From: Anaerolineae bacterium
GTDB taxonomy: Bacteria > Chloroflexota > Anaerolineae > Aggregatilineales > Phototrophicaceae
Direction of reading: 5' to 3'
Assembly (NCBI GenBank): GCA_021296065.1
Contig: JAGWBD010000002.1
Coordinates: 23,559-87,558 of the forward strand
Length of the DNA stretch: 64,000 bases
How positions within the stretch are numbered: the stretch's first letter is position 1; each line of letters opens with the position of its first letter. The position numbers and the translations under genes are program-made. Below the pieces are notes generated by a model. It ran no database searches and was not told the origin of the DNA. It worked only from the letters and a program-made list of their open reading frames with translations. Shown here in pieces: positions 1 through 6,578 of this stretch.

Positions 1-396
1 GGGCGGGTAGAAAACGAAATTTTCAAAGACCTTGAAGACGATGCCCGCCTTGTCGGCGGCGCGGTTCATTGCCTCGGCGTCGTCCAGATTGAGCGCCATG
101 GGCTTCTGCAGCGAAATGTTCACCCCGGCCGCGGCGGCGTCCAGCATGACCGGGCAGTGCAGGTGGTGCGGCACGAGGATTTCGACCAGGTCGAGCTCCG
201 CGCGCGCCAGCATCTCGCGATGATCGCCGTAGATCTGCGCCGGTTCCACATTCCAGGCATTGCCGCGCTGTTGCGCCAGTTCCACCAGCGTGTCGCAGAC
301 GGCCACAATGCGCGCCCCCGGGTTTTGCAGATATTCCAGCGCGTGCAGATCGGAGATGCGTCCGGTGCCGATGAAGCCAACCCGCAATTCGCTCAC
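1..396 (-). CDS. Gfo/Idh/MocA family oxidoreductase, N-terminal part (cut by window edge)
   Basis: The reading frame starts at a GTG (394-396) and runs off the window start, giving 132 residues. It opens with a Rossmann dinucleotide loop (VGFIGTGRISDLHA) and continues with VPHHLH and the conserved LQKPMALN segment, where family members carry the EKP signature (here QKP). Members are NAD(P)-dependent dehydrogenases of sugars, inositols and related polyols. The GTG overlaps the TGA of the IclR gene (GTGA), so the two are translationally coupled. The context suggests sugar catabolism controlled with the ABC transporter across the divergent promoter. The substrate cannot be told, and the C-terminal domain is missing. 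Confidence 0.85.
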   Translation of the reverse strand, partial: MSELRVGFIGTGRISDLHALEYLQNPGARIVAVCDTLVELAQQRGNAWNVEPAQIYGDHREMLARAELDLVEILVPHHLHCPVMLDAAAAGVNISLQKPMALNLDDAEAMNRAADKAGIVFKVFENFVFYPP

Positions 397-1163
397 ACAT
401 CGCCTCCATCGGACGGCTGGTCCTCATGGCGATAGGCCAGACGGTCGCTCAGCGCCTGGCCGACCCTGGACACGACCAGGGCGAGATCGTGAATTCGCGA
501 CAGAGTCAGGCGCGCGCCGGGTCCGGAGATACCGATCGCGCCGACCAGTTCGCCATCCAGGCCGTAGAGCGGCACGGCGACGCAGCGCACATCGTAGCTG
601 AATTCCTCGTCGTCGATGGCGTAGCCCTGGCGCCGCGCCTGCTCAAGGTGCATGCGCAGGGTGTCGGCATCGGTGATGGTGCGCGGCGTAAAACGCTCCA
701 GTAGCTCCGGCAGGCGATTGTCGCCAAAGGCCAGCAGGACCTTGCCCAGCGCCGTGCTGTGCAACGGCGCCAGCGTCCCCACGCCGGTGGAGACGCGCAG
801 CGAGGCCGTGGCCTCGACCTGGTCCAGATACAGCACCTGGTCGCTGGCGCGGACGGCAATGTGCGCGCATTCCTGGGTCTGCGCCACCAGTTCGCGCAGG
901 TAGGGCCGCGCCTGGTCGCGCAGCGGCGTGCGGTTGAGCAGGCTCTGGCCCAGGCGGACCAGACGGGGACCGAGTGTGTAGCGACGGGTCTCGCTGGACT
1001 GCTCCACGTAGCCGTAAATGGCCAGGGTCTTCATGATGCGCGAGGCGGTACTCTTGTCGATATCGATGCGCCGCGCGAGCCTGGTCACGCCCATGCCGTC
1101 CGTCTCCGCCTCAAGAATATCAAGGGCGCGCAGACCTCTGGCGAGGGACTGGATTTCGGACAT
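393..1163 (-). CDS. IclR family transcriptional regulator
   Basis: A 256-residue protein with the IclR layout: an N-terminal winged helix-turn-helix (about 5-65, including TRLARRIDIDKSTASRIM) followed by the IclR effector-binding domain (about 80-250, including LHSTALGKVLLA and AIGISGPGARLT). The ATG at 1161-1163 was chosen because GGAGG lies just upstream and the helix-turn-helix starts soon after; the frame is open further upstream but that part resembles no family sequence. It is divergent from a sugar ABC operon and coupled to an oxidoreductase gene, the usual arrangement for a local sugar-responsive regulator. Its own promoter overlaps a palindrome, suggesting autoregulation. Confidence 0.93.
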   Translation of the reverse strand: MSEIQSLARGLRALDILEAETDGMGVTRLARRIDIDKSTASRIMKTLAIYGYVEQSSETRRYTLGPRLVRLGQSLLNRTPLRDQARPYLRELVAQTQECAHIAVRASDQVLYLDQVEATASLRVSTGVGTLAPLHSTALGKVLLAFGDNRLPELLERFTPRTITDADTLRMHLEQARRQGYAIDDEEFSYDVRCVAVPLYGLDGELVGAIGISGPGARLTLSRIHDLALVVSRVGQALSDRLAYRHEDQPSDGGDV

Positions 1164-1196
1164 GACGACTGTCCTCCGGGGTGTCGTTTGTTGGGA

Positions 1197-1225
1197 ATTG
1201 TACAATCCAGGTTGGAATACGTCAA
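1197..1225 (-). promoter_or_regulatory. Promoter of the IclR gene with overlapping palindrome
   Basis: On the minus strand TTGACG (1220-1225) and TACAAT (1197-1202) are separated by exactly 17 bases. The -10 lies inside the perfect palindrome ATTGTACAAT (1197-1206), and CAACAATTG (1223-1231) overlaps the -35. A palindrome at this place is a plausible operator for the regulator itself. Confidence 0.6.
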
Positions 1226-1251
1226 CAATTGCAAAAATCCCTGCGGATTCC

Positions 1252-1292
1252 TTGACAATCGATAAACCGGGTTGTATCCTGTGCAATTGTAC
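1252..1292 (+). promoter_or_regulatory. Promoter and putative operator of the sugar ABC operon
   Basis: TTGACA (1252-1257), 17 bases, then TATCCT (1275-1280) form a sigma-70-like promoter facing the binding-protein gene. AATTGTAC (1285-1292) sits at the expected transcription start and repeats the half of the palindrome at 1196-1203. The placement suggests repression of both divergent promoters by one regulator. Confidence 0.55.
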
Positions 1293-1363
1293 CGGCCAGA
1301 GGCCGCGCCGCCACGAGGGAGCGTGGACCACAGGCCAAATTAACAGATGGTTGCGAAAGGAAT

Positions 1364-2641
1364 ATGGACATGACCCGTTTGCACCGTGCTCTTGTTCTCT
1401 TGCTGGTGCCGCTGCTGACATTTGGCGCGGTTGCCTCCGTCGTCGCCCAGGAGGAGGTCAACATCTCGCACTACTTCGGCGGCGAGTTGAACCTGGAAAA
1501 TCTCAATACCGTGATGGCCAACTTCACCGATGCCAGCGGCATCTCTGTTGTGGACAGCCCCATCGGCCATGAGGACTTCAAGGCCGGCATCCTCGCGGGC
1601 GTTGCCAGCGGCGTGTTGCCGGACGTCTTCTCCTACTGGGCAGGCGCGCGCGTGCAGTTCGTGGTCGACGCCGGCGCCCTGCAGCCCATCGGCGCCATGT
1701 GGGACGCTGCCGGTCTGGATGACGTGGTGCCGGCCGGCGTGGCCGACGCCGCCACGCTTTACAATGGCGAGCGCTACTTCGTGCCCTTCAACATTCATTA
1801 CGCCGCCTTCTTCTACAATCCGAAGGTCTGGGCCGAGGCCGGCATCGAGGTGCCCGACAGCTGGGAGGGCCTGATGGATGCCTTCGCCGAGTTCGAGATG
1901 CAGGGCATCGACCCCATCGCGCTCGGCTCCAAATTCCGCTGGCCGGGGCAATTCTGGTTTGACTACCTGTTGCTGCGCACGGCCGGGCCAGACTATCGCG
2001 CCGCACTCATGGCCGGTGACGCTTCCTATGAAGATCCTGAAGTCGTCCACGCGATGACAGTGTGGCAATCGCTCATCGACGCCGGCTACTTCGTCGACGG
2101 CGCCAACGCCTACGACTGGGTGGACGCAGCCGATCAGGTCGCCAACGGCCAGGCAGCCGTCACCCTGATGGGCACCTGGATCGGCGGCCACTGGAAGGGC
2201 GATGGCCTCGTGCCGGGCGAAGATTACGACTTCTTCGAATTCCCGCCGGTGCACCCACATCTCCACATCGACGTGCCGCAGGCGGGCGTCGGCCCGATTG
2301 ACGGCTGGGTCATGACGGCCAACGCCGACCCCGCCAGCGCCGGCGCGTTGATGGAATTCCTCGTCAACGACGTCGACACGCAGACCCTGTGGAACACCAG
2401 CTTCGGCTCCATCTCGCCCAACGTCAACGTCGACCCGATGGCCTACGACGTGGTGGCGGCCAAGGCGGGCGCGAGCATCGCCAACGCCGCAGTCTACGCC
2501 TTCAACTACGACCTGGCCACCACGCCGCCGGTGGCGGAGTGCGGCCTCGACATGTTCTCGGCCTTCATGGATGACTCCAGCGACATCGCCGCCACCCTGG
2601 CGACGACCCAGGCCTGCGCTGAAGAAGGCTTCATGCAGTAG
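1364..2641 (+). CDS. ABC transporter sugar-binding protein (family 1 extracellular)
   Basis: A 425-residue exported binding protein. The first 29 residues form a signal peptide (basic start, hydrophobic LVLLLVPLLTFGAVA, cleavage near VVAQ). The body has family 1 features: ISHYFGG near the mature start, GVLPDVFSYWAG, and a C-terminal INDVDTQT-like helical region. GAAAGG precedes the ATG. It should bind a mono- or oligosaccharide outside the membrane and deliver it to the two permeases downstream. No ATPase gene is adjacent, so a shared MsmK-type ATPase encoded elsewhere probably powers the system. The ligand cannot be deduced from sequence alone. Confidence 0.92.
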   Translation: MDMTRLHRALVLLLVPLLTFGAVASVVAQEEVNISHYFGGELNLENLNTVMANFTDASGISVVDSPIGHEDFKAGILAGVASGVLPDVFSYWAGARVQFVVDAGALQPIGAMWDAAGLDDVVPAGVADAATLYNGERYFVPFNIHYAAFFYNPKVWAEAGIEVPDSWEGLMDAFAEFEMQGIDPIALGSKFRWPGQFWFDYLLLRTAGPDYRAALMAGDASYEDPEVVHAMTVWQSLIDAGYFVDGANAYDWVDAADQVANGQAAVTLMGTWIGGHWKGDGLVPGEDYDFFEFPPVHPHLHIDVPQAGVGPIDGWVMTANADPASAGALMEFLVNDVDTQTLWNTSFGSISPNVNVDPMAYDVVAAKAGASIANAAVYAFNYDLATTPPVAECGLDMFSAFMDDSSDIAATLATTQACAEEGFMQ

Positions 2642-2686
2642 GGGCAGGCAAGCAATCGTTGCGTTCGTTCACGCGGACGCCACACC

Positions 2687-2724
2687 AGGCGGGGCATGCA
2701 GGCTGTGCCCCGCCTGAACTTTTT
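2687..2724 (+). terminator. Intercistronic hairpin with U-run after the binding-protein gene
   Basis: AGGCGGGGCA (2687-2696) pairs perfectly with TGCCCCGCCT (2706-2715) around a 9-base loop, followed by GAAC and five T (2720-2724). It sits between the binding-protein gene and the first permease. Such partial terminators or stabilising hairpins are known to raise binding protein over permease levels. Confidence 0.65.
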
Positions 2725-2768
2725 CAACCGGCCAGGACGCGACCACTCACCTGCGTTACGATAGCCGC

Positions 2769-3659
2769 ATGAAACTCTCGCTCAAGGCCTCCCAACGGCT
2801 CTGGACCTTTGCCTTTCTCGTGGTGCCGCTCAGCCTCTACTTCGTGGTGGTGATTGGCCCGCTGCTGGCGACCGCCTGGCTCAGCCTGACGAACTACACC
2901 TTCAGCGCCTTCGCCTCGCCGGAATTCGCAGGGCTGGTCAACTACCAGCGACTGACGGGCGACGATTACTTCCATACCTCCCTTTACAACACGCTGATCT
3001 GGATGGTGGCGGCGCTGGTCCTGCCCACCGGCGGCGGTCTGATTCTGGCGCTGCTGCTGCACGGGCGCGTGCGCGGCGCCAACGTCTTCAAGTCGCTTTT
3101 CTACCTGCCGATCACCATTTCGATGATCGTCATCGCCCAGACCTGGCAGTGGATGTACCAGCCGGACTGGGGCCTGCTCAACACCCTGCTGAAGACGATC
3201 GGCGTGGAGAAGTGGAAGGTCTTCTGGCTCAGCACACGCGGCCTGGCACTGGGGGCCATCATCTTCGCCTGGTCCTGGCAACAGGTTGGCCTCTCGATGG
3301 TCATCTTCCTCGCCGGCCTGACTTCCCTGCCCGGCGAGATGCTGGAAGCGGCGCAAATCGACGGCGCCAATTACCGGCAGTCGCTGCGGCGCATCGTGAT
3401 CCCGCTGCTGTTGCCTTCCAGCGTGGTCGTCATCGCGCTGGCGGTGATCAACTCGCTGCGCAGCTTCGACCTCGTCTGGGTGCTCAACGAAGGCGGCTCG
3501 GGCTCCTCCACGCTTGCTGTGCAGATGTACCGCGAGACCTTCAAGTCGCTGCGCGCGGGCTATGGCAGCGCGGTCTCGATGGTGCTCTTCGCCATCGCCG
3601 CCGTCATCATCGTCATCTACTTCCGCCGCGTGCGCCGCCTGGAACATCTCTATGACTGA
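2769..3659 (+). CDS. Sugar ABC transporter permease (MalF/UgpA type)
   Basis: A 296-residue integral membrane protein with about six hydrophobic segments (first at about 15-38, last at about 265-285). The EAA loop that contacts the ATPase is visible as EAAQIDGANYRQSLRRIV near residue 200. It forms the heterodimeric channel with the next gene product, whose start codon overlaps its last codons by 8 bases, so the two are translationally coupled. The terminator-like hairpin upstream probably lowers its level relative to the binding protein. Confidence 0.93.
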   Translation: MKLSLKASQRLWTFAFLVVPLSLYFVVVIGPLLATAWLSLTNYTFSAFASPEFAGLVNYQRLTGDDYFHTSLYNTLIWMVAALVLPTGGGLILALLLHGRVRGANVFKSLFYLPITISMIVIAQTWQWMYQPDWGLLNTLLKTIGVEKWKVFWLSTRGLALGAIIFAWSWQQVGLSMVIFLAGLTSLPGEMLEAAQIDGANYRQSLRRIVIPLLLPSSVVVIALAVINSLRSFDLVWVLNEGGSGSSTLAVQMYRETFKSLRAGYGSAVSMVLFAIAAVIIVIYFRRVRRLEHLYD

Positions 3660-4524
3660 GCTGGCGGGCGCCAACATCGCCGCAAGGGAGCGTGAGCGCG
3701 CCCAAAACTGGAGCCGCCGGGCACTCTACGTCGCGCTGATCGCGCTGGTCGTGGTCTACTCGGTGCCGACCTTCGGCGTGCTGCTCAGCTCCGTCCAGCG
3801 GGACCGCGAAATCTCGCGCCACGGCCTCTGGCGCATTCCGGACGAGATCACGCTGGAGAACTACGAGCGCGCCCTCGGCGGCACCAACGTGCCCAACTAC
3901 CTGCTTAACTCGGTGGTCGTCACCGTGACGGCGACGGCCGTCTCAATCGCCTTCGGCGTGCTGACCGGCTACGTCTTCAGCCGCCTCGCCTTCCGCGGCA
4001 GCGAAATTCTCTACCTGATCGTGGTGGCCGGCCTCTTCTTCCCGCCGCAGATCGTGATCATCCCGCTGCAACAGCTATTCAGCCGCACAATCATCAACGA
4101 CACGATTCTGGTGCTCATCGTGGTGCACGTCGCCTTCGGCCTGCCCATCACCACCATGCTTCTGCGCAATTTCTTCTCGACCATCCCCGGCGCGCTGCGC
4201 GAGGCGGCCATCATCGACGGCGCCAACGAGGGCCAGATCCTGCTGCGCGTGATGGTGCCGCTGGTGTTGCCGGCGCTGGCCGTGCTGGCCACGCTGCAGT
4301 TCACCTGGATCTGGAATGACTTCCTCTGGCCCTTCATCCTGATCAAGAACGACGCGGCGCGCACCATCATGGCCGGCATCGTGCTGCTCAAGGGCCCCTA
4401 TGACAAGGCATGGGGTCTGCAGGGCGCGCTCTCGGTGATCGCCAGCCTGCCGACCCTGCTGATCTTCCTCTTCTTCCAGCGCTACTTCATCCGCGGCCTG
4501 ACCTTCGGGGCGGTGAAGGGGTAA
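3652..4524 (+). CDS. Sugar ABC transporter permease (MalG/UgpE type)
   Basis: A 290-residue permease. The ATG at 3652 lies inside the end of the upstream permease gene. A hydrophobic segment near 25-45 is followed by a periplasmic stretch (RDREISRHG) typical of MalG-type partners, then five more membrane segments. The EAA motif is REAAIIDGANEGQILLRVM. It completes the transporter encoded from 1364. There is no ATPase gene behind it; the next genes are of different composition and belong to another unit. Confidence 0.93.
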   Translation: MTELAGANIAARERERAQNWSRRALYVALIALVVVYSVPTFGVLLSSVQRDREISRHGLWRIPDEITLENYERALGGTNVPNYLLNSVVVTVTATAVSIAFGVLTGYVFSRLAFRGSEILYLIVVAGLFFPPQIVIIPLQQLFSRTIINDTILVLIVVHVAFGLPITTMLLRNFFSTIPGALREAAIIDGANEGQILLRVMVPLVLPALAVLATLQFTWIWNDFLWPFILIKNDAARTIMAGIVLLKGPYDKAWGLQGALSVIASLPTLLIFLFFQRYFIRGLTFGAVKG

Positions 4525-4563
4525 GCAGCAAAATAGCACTCACCAACCACTTAATTTCCAAGT

Positions 4564-4601
4564 GTACAATTGTTGCCACAGATGGTTGGCTGGTCTATAG
4601 T
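4564..4601 (+). promoter_or_regulatory. Promoter of the DUF2335 gene pair, with an AATTGTAC-like site
   Basis: TTGCCA (4573-4578), 17 bases, then TATAGT (4596-4601) make a good sigma-70-like promoter. GTACAATT (4564-4571), directly upstream of the -35, is the reverse complement of the motif in the IclR divergent region. GGAGG follows at about 4621, before the ATG at 4631. Confidence 0.5.
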
Positions 4602-4630
4602 GTCAGACTTGTATTGGGTGGGAGGACAAG

Positions 4631-4861
4631 ATGGGAGCTGAGCGGTTGCGCAGCAGAATTCATCTGTTCGCACGCCCGTCGTTTCTCACGGGAGTGGCAC
4701 GGGTGATAGATTTTGGTGGGGTATTGAGTTCTTACAATGTGTCACCCTCTAACCGAGAAGCAGATTACTACGCCTCCTTGTCTGACTGGCTGTCAGTAGG
4801 GGACGACTTAGAATTCGCTCTGGAGCAATATGAAGAAACTACACATGAGGCTACACCGTGA
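4631..4861 (+). CDS. Small conserved protein paired with DUF2335
   Basis: A 76-residue soluble, acidic protein. It contains ARVIDFGGVLSSYN and ADYYASLSDWLSVGDDLEFA, a pattern I associate with short genes lying directly before DUF2335 genes; I know no function for it. GGAGG stands before the ATG. Its TGA overlaps the GTG start of the next gene by four bases, so both are made together. Base composition is clearly richer in A and T than the surrounding genes, pointing to horizontal gain. A toxin-antitoxin or membrane-anchored regulator role is possible but unproven. Confidence 0.65.
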   Translation: MGAERLRSRIHLFARPSFLTGVARVIDFGGVLSSYNVSPSNREADYYASLSDWLSVGDDLEFALEQYEETTHEATP

Positions 4862-5331
4862 CGGACAGCCAAGGTGACATTGATGATGTCGAGGCTCGAC
4901 CTGAAAAGCAAGTCACTACAACTGTCACTCAAGTAGAGACACGTTACTCGGGCCCTATTCCGCCACCTAGTGCCTTGGCCAAATATGAAGAGATTATGCC
5001 GGGCAGCGCCGATCGCATACTACGTATGGCTGAGACACAGGCACAACATCGACAAAGCCTAGAATCCACTGTAATTGCTTCAGATGTGTGGACTGAAAGG
5101 GCTGGACTGGTCGCAGCAGGTTTACTTGGTGCGATAATCCTTGTCGGAAGTATTTGGCTTATTGGCAGCGGTAGGGATGTGGAAGGGTTCGTGATAATAA
5201 TAGGAGAAAGTATCTTATTCCTAAGCGTTTTCTTCTATTCACGAAAGAGAAGGCAAATTGAAAGAAGCCAGCAACAAGAAATGCTAATTGCTGCCCGTGA
5301 AGGACGCGAATCTCTCCGAGAGGATGTCTGA
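4858..5331 (+). CDS. DUF2335 domain membrane protein
   Basis: A 157-residue protein starting at GTG 4858 (GTGA overlap with the upstream gene). The first 50 residues are acidic and polar; the DUF2335 core follows with SGPIPPPSALAKYEEIMPG and ADRILRMAETQAQHRQ. Two hydrophobic hairpin segments (about 85-105 and 112-128) are followed by a basic, helical tail. The family is common on mobile elements and scattered across bacteria, and has no known activity. Like its partner it is AT-richer than the flanking genes. Confidence 0.8.
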   Translation: MTDSQGDIDDVEARPEKQVTTTVTQVETRYSGPIPPPSALAKYEEIMPGSADRILRMAETQAQHRQSLESTVIASDVWTERAGLVAAGLLGAIILVGSIWLIGSGRDVEGFVIIIGESILFLSVFFYSRKRRQIERSQQQEMLIAAREGRESLREDV

Positions 5332-5438
5332 GAATTATTGTTTCGTCAATCTCTGCAGAACCTGACTGATCTTTTGCAGCCCCTACCATCAAATCCAATG
5401 TTTCAATCTCATTCCCATAAACCGCGACAGGAGCGCCC

Positions 5439-6425
5439 TTGAAGCTGCTGGTGACCGGCGGCGCAGGCTACATCGGCAGCCACGTGACCCACCTGCTGGT
5501 CGCGCGCGGCGACGAGGTCACGGTCTGCGACAACCTCGTCAACGGCCATCGCGCGGCCGTGCATCCGGGGGCCCGCTTCATTCAGGGCGACCTGCTGCAC
5601 GCGGACACCCTGCGCGCGCTCTTCGACGGCCGGCGTTACGACGGCATCCTGCACTTCGCGGCCTATACCCTGGTCAACGAGAGCATGGAAAGGCCCTGGC
5701 GCTACCTGCGCGACAACGTGCTGGCCGGCGGCAACCTGCTGCAGGCCGCGGCGGAGCACAGGGTGCCGCGCTTCATCCTCTCCTCCACCGCCAACCTCTA
5801 CGAGGAGCCGCAACGTCTGCCCATCAGCGAGGACGAGCCGGTGCAGCCCGGCAGCCCCTACGGCGAGGGCAAGCACATGATCGAGCGCATGCTCAGCTGG
5901 ATGAACCGCCTGCAGGGCATGGCCGGTTGCAGCCTGCGTTACTTCAACGCCGCCGGCGCCCATCCGCAGGGCCACATCGGCGAGGACCACCGGCCGGAGA
6001 CCCATCTGATTCCACTGGTACTGCAGGTGGCCCTCGGCCAGCGCGATGAAATCACCGTCTTCGGCGACGACTACGCCACGCCGGACGGCAGCTGCATCCG
6101 CGACTACATCCACGTGATGGACCTCGCCGCGGCCCACATTCTCGCGCTCGACGCCCTGGCCGAGGGAGAGCTGCGCGCCTGCAACCTCGGCAGCGGCCAC
6201 GGCTATTCCGTGCTGGAGGTGCTGGCGAGCGCGCGCCAGATCACCGGCCACGCGATACCCGCCCGCATCGGCCCGCGCCGCGCCGGCGACCCCGCCCGCC
6301 TGGTGGCCGACAACGCCGCCCTGCGGGACTGGCTGGGCTGGCAGCCGCAGCACAGGGCGCTGCATCCGATCATCGCCAGCGCCTGGAACTGGCATCGCCA
6401 ACACCCCCGCGGATACCCGGAGTAA
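5439..6425 (+). CDS. galE: UDP-glucose 4-epimerase
   Basis: A 328-residue short-chain-type epimerase, the normal GalE length. The start is TTG 5439 with AGGAG upstream. The NAD loop [10 protein letters not shown] is at residues 5-14, the catalytic pair is Tyr141 and Lys145 in YGEGK, and [10 protein letters not shown] and [10 protein letters not shown] are the usual nucleotide-sugar segments. It interconverts UDP-glucose and UDP-galactose in the cytoplasm for galactose use or for polysaccharide precursors. It stands alone on its strand, so pathway context is not visible; a UDP-GlcNAc or UDP-arabinose epimerase activity cannot be excluded. Confidence 0.92.
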   Translation: MKLLVTGGAGYIGSHVTHLLVARGDEVTVCDNLVNGHRAAVHPGARFIQGDLLHADTLRALFDGRRYDGILHFAAYTLVNESMERPWRYLRDNVLAGGNLLQAAAEHRVPRFILSSTANLYEEPQRLPISEDEPVQPGSPYGEGKHMIERMLSWMNRLQGMAGCSLRYFNAAGAHPQGHIGEDHRPETHLIPLVLQVALGQRDEITVFGDDYATPDGSCIRDYIHVMDLAAAHILALDALAEGELRACNLGSGHGYSVLEVLASARQITGHAIPARIGPRRAGDPARLVADNAALRDWLGWQPQHRALHPIIASAWNWHRQHPRGYPE

Positions 6426-6578
6426 ACGCCATGTCCATCAGCCTGCGGCATGCTTGCTGGCAGGTTGCAATTCGGTCCGCTTTCCCATAGATTCGCGGGG
6501 CCCGCTCGACACAGGCTTGTCCCTGTGCCGATGCAACAACCGGCGGGTCAGCCAAAAAGTCAGAAGCTGTAACGGTCA

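Noticed and set aside
1164..1421. N-terminal extension of the IclR protein
   Set aside because: It would cross both divergent promoters and encode a segment unlike any IclR; the ATG at 1163 has GGAGG.
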